Source: Kovacikia minuta CCNUW1
GTDB lineage: Bacteria > Cyanobacteriota > Cyanobacteriia > Leptolyngbyales > Leptolyngbyaceae
Length of the DNA stretch: 64,000 bases
Direction of reading: 5' to 3'
Assembly: GCF_020091585.1 (NCBI RefSeq)
Contig: NZ_CP083582.1
Span: 1,178,001-1,242,000 of the forward strand
Shown here in pieces: positions 1-9,475 of this stretch. Numbering within the stretch: position 1 is the stretch's first letter; every line of letters begins with the position of its first letter. Position numbers and translations under genes: made by a program. Below the pieces are notes generated by a model, which saw nothing but the letters and a program-made list of their open reading frames with translations, did no database searches and was not told the DNA's origin.

Positions 1-120
1 GAATATAGGGCAGCGGGCAGTGGACAGCAGGCAGAAGGAAAGAGCCAGGAGCCAAGAAAAGAAAGGAGTGGGGAAGATAGGGAAGGTGGGAAAGATGGGG
101 AGACGCGGGGACACGGCGAC

Positions 121-2007
121 ATGGGGAATCGTCAATCTGCAATCGCTCGTCTGCAATCTCCAATTTCCGCCCAACCTCAGTCTGAGCCAGCTTCTCCTTA
201 CCGACCGACCTGGCGACAGGCAGAACGGGCAAAAAGTTGGAAGTCGGTGGGCAGGGTGGATCTTGCCCCAATTCTGCTGATTCAGGCAGTGACAGCGATC
301 GCCCTCTTTTGGGTAGTGCAGCAGATGATTTATCTGTTCATGGTGACTCCGGGTCGGGTCATGGGTGCGATTCCCTTTTTGCATTACCGCCATGTCCTGT
401 TTAATCCACCGGTCTGGTCAATCTTGATTCTGCTGGTGTGCCTGTTTGTCGCCTCGCGCTGGATACTGGATGCTTTACTGAAAGCCCTGTATGGGTTAAA
501 GCCCCTCTCGCTGAACCAGCTTGGGATCTACAGCCCAGAAACAGTCCAGTCCCTGAACCGCTTCTGCCGTCAGCGACGGTTGCCCATGCCTGCGCTTGGT
601 ATGTTACCAACGGCTGCACCTGTAGCGTTTAGCTATGGGTGTTTGCCCCATGTGACGCGACTTGTGGTCAGTCAGGGGCTTCTGGATCAACTAGCAGACG
701 ACGAAATTGCGGCTGTCTATGCCAGTGAAATTGGGCATATCGGCTACTGGGATGTGCCATTGATGTCTCTGCTGATGGTAGTCCTGCAAATTCCCTATAT
801 GGTTTATCGGTTGGTTGCAGAGTGGGGAAATCGGCAGACAGCAGCTGTCCTACGGGTTTTGTCAAGCTGGTTGGCAGCCTTAAGCTATGGGTTGTACTGG
901 CTACTGCGTTGGGTTGGGCTGTGGCTCTCCCGGCAACGGGTTTACAACAGCGATCGGGTTGCCGCCAACCTGACTGGCAACCCCAACGGCTTCACCCGCG
1001 CCCTGCTCAAAATTGCCATTGGTACCGCAAAGGAGGTGGAGCAACAGGGTCAGACTAGCTACCTGCTGGAAGGATTTGATCTGCTGGCTCCCCTGGGGCA
1101 TCAACTGGCGACACCTTTGGGTAGTGTCTATCCCTATGTACCTCTGGAAGCCGTTTTAGAGTGGGATTTGACCAATCCTTACCGACACTGGCTGTCGATC
1201 AGCAACTCCCATCCCCCGACGGGCGATCGACTGCATCGATTAGCAACCTGTGCCCGCCAGTGGAAATTGGACACGGAGTTGGATTTGGGAGCTGCTTCCC
1301 CTAACGGCACTGCCCGTCATCGCAAATCGGTGCTGACTACCCAACAATGGCACACCCTCCTGCTACAGGGGGCACCCTTTTTTGGCTTGGCATTTGGGCT
1401 GGGGCTGGCATTTGTCCTGTCCATTGTGGGATGGGTGGGCCTGCGCTTGAACGCTAACCAGATCTCCTGGTTGTACGGCGATCCTACTGTTCTTCGAGGA
1501 TTGCCACTGATTGGGTTTAGCCTCGGCACCTTTATTCGGATCAACCCGTTCTTTCCCGACATCAAATTTTCCGGTGCTGGGGCTACCGAAGCTTCTGCCC
1601 CGGTGGTGGGATTGTTGAAAGATCCAACTCTGGTTCCGGTCGATAGTTTGCCGGTGCGGTTAGAGGGCAAACTACTGGGTCGCTCTGGTATCAGCAATCT
1701 TCTGAGTCAGGATCTGCTGCTGCAAACCCCAACTGGACTTGTGCGGTTGCATTGTTTTTCTCCCCTGGGTCCGATCGGCAACCTTTTACCGCAGGAGATT
1801 CGGTTTACCGATTTGCTCCAGCAGGATGTGACTGCAACGGGTTGGTTTCGTCGCGGAGCCACCCCCTGGATTGACATCGACACCTTGCGAACAGCAGGAG
1901 GGCGCACCAGTCGTAGCAATCATCCCCTCTGGTCTACCCTCCTCGCTTTGCCTAACCGCAACGTTGGGCATCTACACGATTTTTCGTGGGGGAACTTGAA
2001 CCTATAG
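121..2007 (+). CDS. M48-like membrane protein with degraded protease motif
   Basis: A 628-residue protein resembling cyanobacterial M48 (HtpX-like) zinc metalloproteases. Hydrophobic segments lie near residues 50-75, 98-115, 210-260 and 415-440. The family zinc motif HExxH reads SEIGH at residues 202-206, so the first histidine is a serine, and the usual downstream EADR-type glutamate region reads YNSDRVA. Other family landmarks remain ([29 protein letters not shown]). I infer a catalytically dead or altered homologue in the inner membrane. The first 45 or so residues run through low-complexity sequence and the true start could lie further in. Its end overlaps the convergent gatA by a few bases. 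Confidence 0.75.
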   Translation: MGNRQSAIARLQSPISAQPQSEPASPYRPTWRQAERAKSWKSVGRVDLAPILLIQAVTAIALFWVVQQMIYLFMVTPGRVMGAIPFLHYRHVLFNPPVWSILILLVCLFVASRWILDALLKALYGLKPLSLNQLGIYSPETVQSLNRFCRQRRLPMPALGMLPTAAPVAFSYGCLPHVTRLVVSQGLLDQLADDEIAAVYASEIGHIGYWDVPLMSLLMVVLQIPYMVYRLVAEWGNRQTAAVLRVLSSWLAALSYGLYWLLRWVGLWLSRQRVYNSDRVAANLTGNPNGFTRALLKIAIGTAKEVEQQGQTSYLLEGFDLLAPLGHQLATPLGSVYPYVPLEAVLEWDLTNPYRHWLSISNSHPPTGDRLHRLATCARQWKLDTELDLGAASPNGTARHRKSVLTTQQWHTLLLQGAPFFGLAFGLGLAFVLSIVGWVGLRLNANQISWLYGDPTVLRGLPLIGFSLGTFIRINPFFPDIKFSGAGATEASAPVVGLLKDPTLVPVDSLPVRLEGKLLGRSGISNLLSQDLLLQTPTGLVRLHCFSPLGPIGNLLPQEIRFTDLLQQDVTATGWFRRGATPWIDIDTLRTAGGRTSRSNHPLWSTLLALPNRNVGHLHDFSWGNLNL

Positions 2008-3450
2008 TTTAGGCGATCGCAAATGCCAGTCCGTTGCCTGCTCGTAGGCGTAGGCAGCTTGCAACACGGCATCTTCCCTTAGCACATTGCCGATGATCTG
2101 GAGTCCGATCGGCAATCCCTGATCGTCGAATCCGCAGGGGACACTGATACCGGGAAGCCCTGCCAGGTTCACGGGGATGGTCATCAAGTCAATCAGGTAC
2201 ATGCTGAGCGGATCGGTGGTTTTGTCGCCTGCCTTGAATGCAGTTGTCGGTGCAGTCGGGCTGACCAACACATCTACTTGCTCAAATGCCTGTTCAAAAT
2301 CCTGTTTAATCAGGGTTCGGACTTTTTGTGCTTTTAGGTAATAGGCATCGTAGTAGCCCGCCGAGAGGGCATAGGTGCCAATCATAATCCGCCGTTTCAC
2401 CTCTGAACCAAAGCCCGCCGCACGGGTGCGGGTGTACATGTCCATCAGGTTGTCAGCATCGGGCACACGCGCACCGTACTTAACGCCATCGTAGCGAGCC
2501 AGGTTGGCGGAGGCTTCCGAGGGGGCAATGATGTAGTAGGCAGCAATGCCGTACCGAAAGCGGGGACAGGAGATTTCGACGATTTTGGCTCCCAAAGCCT
2601 TGAGTTGGTCGATCGCTGCCCTCACCGCCTTTTCCACCGCTGGATCTAAACCTTCGCCAAAGGTTTCCTTAATCACCCCCACCTTTTTGCCCTTCAGATT
2701 GGGAACCAGAAACTGGGTGTAGTCAGGAATTTCCACCTTGAGGCTGGTAGAATCTCTGGCGTCGTATCCGGCGATCGCCCCCAGCAAAATTGCCGCATCT
2801 TCTACGGAGTGAGCAAAGGGACCAATTTGATCCAGCGAGGAGGCAAACGCCACCAACCCATACCGGGAAACCAACCCATAGGTCGGCTTTAGCCCAACAA
2901 TGCCGCAGAAAGATGCGGGTTGCCGAATCGAACCCCCCGTATCGGAACCAAGCGCAACCACACATTCTCCCCCACCAACCGCAGCAGCGGAACCACCGGA
3001 CGACCCCCCCGGCACCCGCGTCAGATCCCAGGGATTAGCGGTGAGTTGAAACCCCGAAGTTTCGGTGGAGCCACCCATCGCAAACTCATCTAGATTGGTT
3101 TTGCCCACCATGACGCTGCCTGCCTCTGCCAGCTTTTGCGTCACAGTAGACTCGTAGGGCGGCAGAAAGTTCTCTAAAATTTTGGAGGCGCAAGTGGTCG
3201 GAATCCCTTTGGTACACAGATTGTCCTTAATTCCGATCGGAATCCCTGCTAACAATCCAATTTCCTCACCTGCGGCGATTTTGGCATCCACCTGTTTTGC
3301 CTGCTCCAATGCCCGATCGCCTGTTACCTGCAAAAAACTGTGCAACTTCGGTTCCAATGATTGAATCCGGTTGAGTGCTTCCTGGGCAATTTCAACAGCA
3401 GAACGTTCCTTGGAGGTCAGCTGTTGATGCAACTCGCGGATGGATGGCAT
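2002..3450 (-). CDS. gatA: Asp-tRNA(Asn)/Glu-tRNA(Gln) amidotransferase subunit A
   Basis: Amidase subunit of the GatCAB complex, which turns Glu-tRNA(Gln) (and Asp-tRNA(Asn)) into the amide form using ammonia from glutamine, in the cytoplasm. The 482-residue protein has the amidase-signature Ser-cisSer-Lys triad: Lys75 (PIGIKDN), Ser150 (GGSSGGS) and nucleophile Ser174 ([10 protein letters not shown]), with the spacing known for GatA. Length is normal. I chose the ATG giving [11 protein letters not shown] because AAGGAA lies 7 bases upstream; an in-frame ATG 30 bases earlier lacks this. gatB and gatC are not in the window, as is common in cyanobacteria. Confidence 0.97.
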   Translation of the reverse strand: MPSIRELHQQLTSKERSAVEIAQEALNRIQSLEPKLHSFLQVTGDRALEQAKQVDAKIAAGEEIGLLAGIPIGIKDNLCTKGIPTTCASKILENFLPPYESTVTQKLAEAGSVMVGKTNLDEFAMGGSTETSGFQLTANPWDLTRVPGGSSGGSAAAVGGGECVVALGSDTGGSIRQPASFCGIVGLKPTYGLVSRYGLVAFASSLDQIGPFAHSVEDAAILLGAIAGYDARDSTSLKVEIPDYTQFLVPNLKGKKVGVIKETFGEGLDPAVEKAVRAAIDQLKALGAKIVEISCPRFRYGIAAYYIIAPSEASANLARYDGVKYGARVPDADNLMDMYTRTRAAGFGSEVKRRIMIGTYALSAGYYDAYYLKAQKVRTLIKQDFEQAFEQVDVLVSPTAPTTAFKAGDKTTDPLSMYLIDLMTIPVNLAGLPGISVPCGFDDQGLPIGLQIIGNVLREDAVLQAAYAYEQATDWHLRSPKL

Positions 3451-3528
3451 GGAGTGATTCCTTTTTGGGTTTAAGTCCAAGTCTATAGTATAGGGGTGTG
3501 GGGTGTGGGAGGTGGGGAGGCAAGTTGT

Positions 3529-4095
3529 ATGCCGATTGAAATCCCAATGCGGTTTGAGACGGAGCCGCTACTCTGGACTGTAAACGACGTTTACACAGAT
3601 GCTGAGTGCCGCAACTTTATAGATTTTATCGAGCGGTCATCCCCGACGCTTGCCACTAATAATCCAATGTACCGGGATCAAGACCGTGTCATTAGGGACG
3701 ACCTGGGAATCGCTGAAGAATTATTCCGCCGCCTACGCCCTCACCTACCAGAGCAGGTTTATGTCCTCAGGCTAGTTGGTCTCAACAGCCGTCTCAGGAT
3801 GTACCGCTACCGCGTCGGGCAGCGGTTTGAGCCGCACATGGATCACTGGTACCGACCGAGCGAGAACCGTGTCACTTTGCACACTGTCCTCGTTTACTTC
3901 AACGACGACTTCGAAGGTGGGGAGACGCGATTTCAGGAGCAGATTGAACAGACCATAATCCCGAAGCGCGGGGCGGTTGCGATCTTTCAGCATAAAATTC
4001 GACACGAAGGCTGTCCCGTTCGGCTGGGGGTAAAATATGCTATGCGTTCGGATGTCATCTATGAAGCACCAGAATCGATCAACACCTTGGGTTAA
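3529..4095 (+). CDS. 2-oxoglutarate/Fe(II)-dependent oxygenase (prolyl 4-hydroxylase-like)
   Basis: A 188-residue member of the 2OG-Fe(II) oxygenase superfamily, prolyl-4-hydroxylase branch. The double-stranded beta-helix ligands are visible: His103 and Asp105 (FEPHMDHW), distal His159 (HKIRHEG) and the 2OG-binding Arg173 (KYAMRSDV). The FEGGETRF stretch is also typical. The substrate cannot be told. Start chosen at the ATG with GGGGAGG 8 bases upstream; the longer frame opens with a GTG inside a low-complexity G/T tract. It is divergent from gatA, only about 80 bases away, so the two may share a promoter region. Confidence 0.85.
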   Translation: MPIEIPMRFETEPLLWTVNDVYTDAECRNFIDFIERSSPTLATNNPMYRDQDRVIRDDLGIAEELFRRLRPHLPEQVYVLRLVGLNSRLRMYRYRVGQRFEPHMDHWYRPSENRVTLHTVLVYFNDDFEGGETRFQEQIEQTIIPKRGAVAIFQHKIRHEGCPVRLGVKYAMRSDVIYEAPESINTLG

Positions 4096-4204
4096 CAATC
4101 GCGCTGTAAGGAAGTTGGGTATTGGCGTAGCACTGACGTTTGATCAACATTTTATCCAAGCAGGGTTCCAGAAGTAGCCTTGAATGTGAGGCACTCTCTC
4201 CTTT

Positions 4205-4408
4205 TCACAGATCTCCGTTCAGTTTGCGGCGAAACACTTCTGCCATCTGTTGCTGCCCTTCTTCGGTCATTGGGAAGTTGTACCAGGTGGCTTCAGAATC
4301 GGGGCTGCGGCGATCGATAAATGCCTGAAACGCCTCTTCATCTTCCCGATGTTTTAGCACATAGGCTCTCAATTCTGCCCACGACATCTTCTCAAAATTC
4401 GGCTTCAT
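4205..4408 (-). CDS. DUF6887-type small protein
   Basis: A 67-residue hydrophilic protein with the MSxxELRAYVLxHREDxEAFxAxxDR pattern that I recognise from the small cyanobacterial family DUF6887. Function is unknown. It follows, and overlaps by 17 bases, the DUF6888-type gene in another frame on the same strand, the usual pairing of these two families. The ATG at MKPNFEKM lies inside the end of the upstream gene, so translation is probably coupled. A longer in-frame reading to the left is an artefact of running through that upstream gene. Confidence 0.7.
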   Translation of the reverse strand: MKPNFEKMSWAELRAYVLKHREDEEAFQAFIDRRSPDSEATWYNFPMTEEGQQQMAEVFRRKLNGDL

Positions 4409-4583
4409 CAATAAACCTCCAATTGCCATCACGAGCGATCTCAATTTGAATGTTCTCGAATGCCAGGAGGAAAATATCCCCAGTTCGAGCATCAAAGCGA
4501 AATAGCTCAATATTGCGATAATAGTTGGACAACATTTGACAAACGCGAATACAGGCGAAGCCCTGTTCAACAGTCGGTAAAAT
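4392..4583 (-). CDS. DUF6888-type small protein with apparent ATT start
   Basis: A 63-residue reading frame beginning (I/M)LPTVEQGFACIRVCQ and containing FDARTGDIFLLAFENIQIEI, the pattern of the cyanobacterial family DUF6888, partner of DUF6887. The frame has no ATG, GTG or TTG upstream of residue 18. An in-frame TGA lies 12 bases before the expected start and the codon at the family's start position is ATT, with AGGAAG 4 bases before it. ATT initiation or an ATG-to-ATT change is therefore implied. Function is unknown; the pair looks like a two-gene operon. Confidence 0.65.
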   Translation of the reverse strand: MLPTVEQGFACIRVCQMLSNYYRNIELFRFDARTGDIFLLAFENIQIEIARDGNWRFIDEAEF

Positions 4584-4665
4584 GGGTCTTCCTCAATTCT
4601 GACATACCTATTTTTGCATTTTTTGCTCTCTTAAGTAAAATCTGCGTGTGTCAGCTATCAGGTGT

Positions 4666-4753
4666 TATAGCAATTTTCAATCAAGTGAAGTACAGATCCA
4701 TTCAGGGAGTCAAGGGGGTCAAGGTGTACCGCATTTGGGTGAGAAACGCTATA
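4666..4753. repeat. Short MITE-like element with TATAGC ends
   Basis: An 88-base segment with imperfect terminal inverted repeats: left TATAGCAATTTTCA, right (read inward) TATAGCGTTTCTCA. TATAGC ends are also found on the hairpin elements at 8198, 24425 and 52993. No coding frame. The remaining gap between DUF6888 and the IS630 element shows only short heptamer repeats. Confidence 0.5.
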
Positions 4754-4854
4754 TAGCCATAGCCATGAAAGTTAGAACATCTTATATGACTGAAACCCTT
4801 TGTCCTTGACTACTTCTTCCCTGTCACCTAACACCTAACACCTGTCACCTACTA

Positions 4855-5976
4855 AGTAGCTAGGTGCAATTAAATATAAAACGCTCCAGTGCATAATCAC
4901 CTGCTTGGCTACGAGCTGTCATTCCATTCATGACAGCCATTGCTAAATCGTACTCGTTATCAAACATCTGTCCTGCAATCTCATGACATTTCAGTTGATG
5001 CCACTGGGTTTCAATCGGATTCATCTCTGAACAGTAGGGCGGCAAAAAGAAAAAGAATAATCCTTGCTCCTGCCACCGTGACCACTGTTGCCGCACCAGT
5101 TGACTGGTATGGAGAGAGCCATTATCCTGCACCACTACTGTGATGCGACCTGTTTGTGCCAAGGTTTGAGCGGCTTTGTCTGCCATCCAATCCATCACCT
5201 TAATGTAGCTTTTGCCCTTGAATCCGCCTTGCACTAAGGCATACTCAAACCGCTCTCCCGGTTGCCACAGACCCAAAATGCTAATCCGGTTGCCATAGCG
5301 CTTGAGTGTTTGTTCCATCCGTTTTTGTACGCCCACCCGACTATAGCTGTAGCTGACTGGGCTCCAGAGGCAGAACCCTGCTTCATCGAGATACTTGAGT
5401 TCAATGTGCCCCGCTTGTGCGGCTAGCTCTAAGGTCTCTAAGTCTGCCTGCTTGCGCGCCTTTTGCAGGGGGTCTTGTTTTTTACGATGACTCTGTCGGG
5501 TGCGTTTCCATCGGTAGTTTTTTTTTTGAGGAGTCGGCGGAGTCGGTCACTACTTAAATCGACGGAGCGCTCTTGTTTCAGCTTTTTGGCTAATTGCAAA
5601 CTGTTGTAGGTTCGGGGTTCGTGCTCCAAACACTCTGTCAGATAGTCCAAGTCTGAGGCGTGCCACTTTGGTTTTGCACCCCGTCCTGGAGCTTCCCAGA
5701 GTCCACCTAAACCCTTTTCTTCCCAGCGTCGCAGCGTCGCTCTGACCGTATGAGGATGGCACTCGAACACGTCCGCAATCGCTGGCACGTTCCATCCCTG
5801 AGCGTTCAGCCGCAACATGTGGGCGCGGTCACGAGTGCGCTGGGGCAGGTTCTGAGCCAGTCGCAGTTCTGTTAAGGTTCGGTCTTCCTCAGCGGTCAAA
5901 TGAATGCGTAAAGGGGCGGGCATGATAGGCGATTTTAGCGAACGCTTTATCTTACACTTAATTTCACCCTCCTACT
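4855..5976 (-). mobile_element. IS630-family insertion sequence
   Basis: A 1,122-base element flanked by TA on both sides, as expected for IS630/Tc1-mariner insertion into TA. The ends are imperfect inverted repeats: AGTAGCTAGGTGCAATTAAA on the left against AGTAGGAGGGTGAAATTAAG on the right (read inward). It carries one two-frame transposase on the minus strand. Closely similar ends bound a 118-base non-coding element at 51769-51886, which is probably a derived MITE. Confidence 0.88.
4860..5923 (-). CDS. IS630-family transposase, two frames joined by -1 shift at A10
   Basis: DDE transposase. The first frame (start 5923) holds the helix-turn-helix region ([20 protein letters not shown]) and runs to about residue 135. 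At a run of ten A on the coding strand (5518-5527) the frame must shift by -1 to continue as [14 protein letters not shown], giving a protein of about 354 residues. The catalytic residues lie in the second frame: [15 protein letters not shown] and EMNPIET. IS630 elements often use frameshifting or slippage on A-runs to make transposase, so this may be programmed and the element active. The last residues come from the terminal repeat. Confidence 0.85.
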
Positions 5977-6042
5977 TATAGGGGTCAGGTTAGGTCATAA
6001 TGTTGACTGACTAACCCTTTGCTGCCCAAAATTCCTCAATTC

Positions 6043-6507
6043 ATGAATCATTCTGCTGCTGCCAGGTCTTTTCCCTTTCTGATTGCTTTTCTAAGTTTGC
6101 TGGCAGTAGGCGCGAGGGTGCCCGTTGCCAGTGCCCAAACCCGAATTTATAACCCGATTCCCATCGCTCCAGGCAGCACCACCACCGATAAGCTGACTGA
6201 CAAAGACGTTCCCACAGGGCAGGGGGGCTTTGCCAGGGATTATGTTCTGGAGTTGAAGGAGGGCAGCCAATTGGCGATCGACCTCACTTCCGATAACTTT
6301 GACTCGATTGTGACGCTGATTGGTAGTGATGGAGCTACGATCGCCGAGAACGATGACGGTCCCGATGGCAGCACTAACTCACTGCTGTTTACCCGGATCA
6401 CGAAATCAGGTACCTATTACATCCGGGTGCGTGCCTTTGGGGAAGTCGCAGGGGGAAATTTCAGATTAAAGGTGACGCTGTTAAAGCCTGTCGCAGGTGA
6501 GAAATAA
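6043..6507 (+). CDS. Secreted PPC-domain protein
   Basis: A 154-residue exported protein. Residues 1-32 form a signal peptide (hydrophobic FPFLIAFLSLLAVGA then VASAQ). The rest matches the pre-peptidase C-terminal (PPC) beta-sandwich: RDYVLELKEGSQLAIDL, DSIVTLIGSDG, IAENDDGPDG and GTYYIRVRAF. PPC domains normally sit at the C-terminus of secreted proteases; here it stands alone, so it is probably a periplasmic or surface binding module. I preferred the ATG to an in-frame TTG 24 bases earlier because it gives a clean signal peptide. Confidence 0.8.
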   Translation: MNHSAAARSFPFLIAFLSLLAVGARVPVASAQTRIYNPIPIAPGSTTTDKLTDKDVPTGQGGFARDYVLELKEGSQLAIDLTSDNFDSIVTLIGSDGATIAENDDGPDGSTNSLLFTRITKSGTYYIRVRAFGEVAGGNFRLKVTLLKPVAGEK

Positions 6508-6588
6508 AAGATTTAGACGAGTAGCTGCTTTTTGAATAGTGAAAGGAAGACAGCTTTACAATAGAAAAACTGAGGTTAGGTAATCCTC

Positions 6589-7080
6589 ATGCGTGTACCC
6601 GAAACAAACCCAAAGCCAGCACCTGCACCCAGCCTTTACGAAAAAGATTTTCACGCTTGGATTCAGGAGCAAGCATCCCTACTCCGCAACCAGCAGTGGA
6701 GCCAGGTTGATCTGCCCAATTTGATTGAGGAGGTCGAATCTTTGGGCAAACAGCAGCGTCAAGAATTGCGAAATCATTTGGGTGTGTTGATTGGACATTT
6801 GCTGAAATGGGAGTACCAACCACAACACCGTAGCCGCAGTTGGCTAGCAACCATCCGCATTCAACGCCTGGATATCCTTGACCTACTGGAAGATAATCCC
6901 AGCTTGCAGCCTTATCTGGAAGAAGCTTTGCAAAAAGCCTACCTGAAAGGGAGAGAACTGGCTGCTGGAGAAACGGAGCTACCTGTTGATAGCTTTCCAC
7001 CTGAATGTCCCTACAATTTGACTGCCACTTTAAACAATCAATTTTATCCAGGTGAACCAAGCGAACTCGTCAATCAGTAG
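6589..7080 (+). CDS. DUF29 family protein
   Basis: A 163-residue soluble protein with the DUF29 hallmarks: YEKDFHAWIQEQASLLR, DLPNLIEEVESLGK, RNHLGVLIGHLLKW and the closing FPPECPY. DUF29 proteins are numerous in cyanobacteria and their role is unknown. The gene stands alone between a secreted PPC protein and a convergent pseudouridine synthase. Confidence 0.88.
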   Translation: MRVPETNPKPAPAPSLYEKDFHAWIQEQASLLRNQQWSQVDLPNLIEEVESLGKQQRQELRNHLGVLIGHLLKWEYQPQHRSRSWLATIRIQRLDILDLLEDNPSLQPYLEEALQKAYLKGRELAAGETELPVDSFPPECPYNLTATLNNQFYPGEPSELVNQ

Positions 7081-7108
7081 GAGTGGTTAGGGATGAGCGT
7101 GGAAATCA

Positions 7109-8062
7109 TTACTTTCCCGCAAACCGCCGTCTCAGGACTTCCACAAGGGTTGAGAAGTAAGGAGGAATCGGAGCGATCGCCTCTACCCATTCGCCGGATA
7201 CGGGATGCTGGAGCCGCAACCGCCAGGCGTGGAGTGCCTGACCTTCTAGATTGACCCCAACAGAACGCCCGGAGCCGTAAACTGGATCGCCGATGATTGG
7301 ATGCCCCATCTGTGCTGTATGAACACGGATCTGGTGCGTCCGTCCGGTTTCCAACTCAAAGTTGATCAGCGTATGATTGCCCAGACGTTCTTTGATTTGC
7401 CAGTGGGTCACGGCTTTACGTCCCCCTTTTGCCTCTGGAACGATCGCCATTTTCTTGCGGTCTACCCGATGACGACCAATTGGGAGATCGATCGTGCCAC
7501 TCTCAGCCGCAGGCGCACCGTAGACAACCGCAACATAACTGCGACGAGCCGTTTTTGCCTGAAATTGTTGTTGCAACTGGTGATGCGCCTGATCGGTTTT
7601 GGCAATGGCGATCGCGCCACTGGTGTCCTTATCCAATCGATGCACAATGCCGGGACGTTGAACGCCGCCAATACCCGACAGGGTGCTGGCACCCGATTCA
7701 GTCCGACAATGCCACAGGAGTGCGTTCACCAGTGTTCCGCTGGTATGCCCTGGTGAGGGATGCACCACCATTCCGGCTGGTTTGTTCAAAATCAACAGGT
7801 GATCATCTTCGTAGAGAATCTCCAGGGGAATATTTTCCGGTTGAACATCCAGTTGCTCAGCATCAGGAATGGTGAGTTGAATGCGATCGCCGTCTTGCAC
7901 CTGTGCTTTCTTGGTGGTACAAATTTCCCCATTCAGCAGCACTTGATGATCTGCAATCAGTTTTTGAATCCGCGATCGGGATAAATCAGGCAACTGCTCA
8001 GCCAGATAGGTATCCAGCCGTTCTCCCGTCTCTTCCACCCATAATTCAATCTTTGCGGACAA
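7109..8062 (-). CDS. RluD-type 23S rRNA pseudouridine synthase
   Basis: A 317-residue RluA/RluD-family pseudouridine synthase. An S4 RNA-binding domain occupies residues 1-65 (RLDTYLAEQLPDLSRSRIQKLI). The catalytic HRLDKDTSG motif has Asp144 as nucleophile, and GRTHQIRVH and HPIIGDPVYG complete the fold. By homology it isomerises uridines of 23S rRNA helix 69 (RluD) during ribosome assembly, though the RluA/C/D position is not certain from sequence alone. The start is the ATG that gives the full S4 domain. Confidence 0.92.
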   Translation of the reverse strand: MSAKIELWVEETGERLDTYLAEQLPDLSRSRIQKLIADHQVLLNGEICTTKKAQVQDGDRIQLTIPDAEQLDVQPENIPLEILYEDDHLLILNKPAGMVVHPSPGHTSGTLVNALLWHCRTESGASTLSGIGGVQRPGIVHRLDKDTSGAIAIAKTDQAHHQLQQQFQAKTARRSYVAVVYGAPAAESGTIDLPIGRHRVDRKKMAIVPEAKGGRKAVTHWQIKERLGNHTLINFELETGRTHQIRVHTAQMGHPIIGDPVYGSGRSVGVNLEGQALHAWRLRLQHPVSGEWVEAIAPIPPYFSTLVEVLRRRFAGK

Positions 8063-8197
8063 CTAAATAGATAATAAACAACCTTGTACTACTCTATTAT
8101 TCAGATCCGGCGTGCTTATTAGGATAAATTTATTTATGCCGCAATAATAATATTTGGCGATCGCAGTATCGTTGACTCTATGCTACTAATTATGAGC

Positions 8198-8289
8198 TAT
8201 AGCGATCCTATTTGGATTGTGAGCAAGGATTCCACTGGAATCCTTGCTCACAGCCTCTCAATCTCACAACCGATTTAGGACTGTTTATA
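8198..8289. repeat. TATAGC hairpin element, copy 1
   Basis: About 92 bases, with ends TATAGCGATCCTAT and (inward from the right, imperfect) TATAAACAGTCCTAAAT. Inside is a perfect 15-base-pair stem, GTGAGCAAGGATTCC with its complement, closed by a 3-base loop. The same architecture recurs at 24425-24516 and 52993-53087 with covarying stems. Confidence 0.65.
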
Positions 8290-8310
8290 ACAGAATGCTT
8301 GAGGAGTACG

Positions 8311-8643
8311 ATGACGACCAGGTTCCTCTTTGGGCTATGTTTGTTACTCTCTCTGTATGGATGGGCAGCACTGGGGTATCGGGTTGCTAATTTGCCCCAC
8401 TACCCCTTAAGGAATCAAACAGGAGAATTTGTTTTCTGGACGGATGTACTGATATAGAACACAGGCATCTTAGCAGTTATGATTGGAGAGTTTTTAGCAT
8501 CAATTACTCTTTCAAAGCGCATTGAAAATTCTCAAACCACGAGAATAATTGTAGGGGTGATGATCTTTGGCTTCGTTATAGGATGGCTAATTAGTTTTAT
8601 TCTGCATGAGGTTAACCCTGCTTTGTATCAAGGATGGAGTTAA
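8311..8643 (+). pseudogene. Small two-TM membrane protein split by in-frame TAG
   Basis: One reading frame of 111 codons with a single internal TAG at 8455-8457. The first part (48 residues, MTTRFLFGLCLLLSLYGWAA) has GAGGAG 4 bases before its ATG and one membrane segment. After the TAG the same frame continues without interruption for 61 residues, with a second membrane segment (IIVGVMIFGFVIGWLISFIL) and a natural TAA. The simplest view is one small membrane protein with a nonsense change; readthrough or two separate peptides are alternatives. Function is unknown. Confidence 0.55.
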
Positions 8644-8725
8644 CAAAAGTTCTATAAGTACAATACGGATCAAACAATCCCGTTTAATCATCAAATAATT
8701 GGCTCACCAGACTGGAGAAGCAACC

Positions 8726-9451
8726 GTGACAGACCCAGACTTTGATATCTCCCAGCTTGACAATCTTGACTATGACGACGCGGAGCCAATCCTGACAAGT
8801 TACCAGGACTCCGTGATTGAGCAATTTGCCGACTCGCCTGAGGGTCAGGCATACCTGGAAAGCTATCCAGATATGGGCGGTTGGATTGCGAACCTGATTG
8901 AATACGGCTACTCCTATGAGGGATTGACCCTGCCCAAGATGACCAGTGCTGGCATCAAATTAGTGCTGGAGAATATTTTCCCCAGGAAAATTACCCTTCT
9001 GGAACCAACTGATGCAGATGATGCAATCCCAGAGTTGATTGCATTCTGGCAATTCCTCAAACGTGAGTATCAATTCAAACAGGCTGACGCGATCATCAAG
9101 TACCTGAATCAGTTGGCTCCTAAATTTGGCGAGATCATGAATGATCCGGCTAATTTTGGCATGGCAAAGTCGTTCATGATGATGGGGCACCAGGCGGGTT
9201 TTGATATGGCCAGCCAGGAAGGGGTGAATGCGTTCATGCATGAATACAACACCAATCTGCTGCCAAAGCTGAAAGAACAAAGCGGCGATTCTTTTTCTCC
9301 GATGTCTCCCCTGGCTGGACTACCTAATCCCTCTGCTTTCGATAGCATCCTGGAAACCAATCAAGAACGAACGAAGGTCAATAAAGCAAAGCAGAAAAAG
9401 CGTCGTGTCATGGCGAAAGAATCTCGCCGTCAGAACCGCAAGAAGAAGTAG
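8726..9451 (+). CDS. Uncharacterised soluble protein with very basic tail
   Basis: A 241-residue protein that I cannot assign to a named family. The N-terminal half is acidic (DPDFDISQLDNLDYDDAEP), the middle is helical, and the last 25 residues are strongly basic (KAKQKKRRVMAKESRRQN). No signal peptide or membrane segment. The GTG start has GGAG 8 bases upstream; a TTG 27 bases earlier is less convincing. The basic tail suggests nucleic-acid or ribosome contact, but that is only inference. Confidence 0.65.
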   Translation: MTDPDFDISQLDNLDYDDAEPILTSYQDSVIEQFADSPEGQAYLESYPDMGGWIANLIEYGYSYEGLTLPKMTSAGIKLVLENIFPRKITLLEPTDADDAIPELIAFWQFLKREYQFKQADAIIKYLNQLAPKFGEIMNDPANFGMAKSFMMMGHQAGFDMASQEGVNAFMHEYNTNLLPKLKEQSGDSFSPMSPLAGLPNPSAFDSILETNQERTKVNKAKQKKRRVMAKESRRQNRKKK

Positions 9452-9475
9452 GGAGTAGGTGCCAGGTATCAGGTG

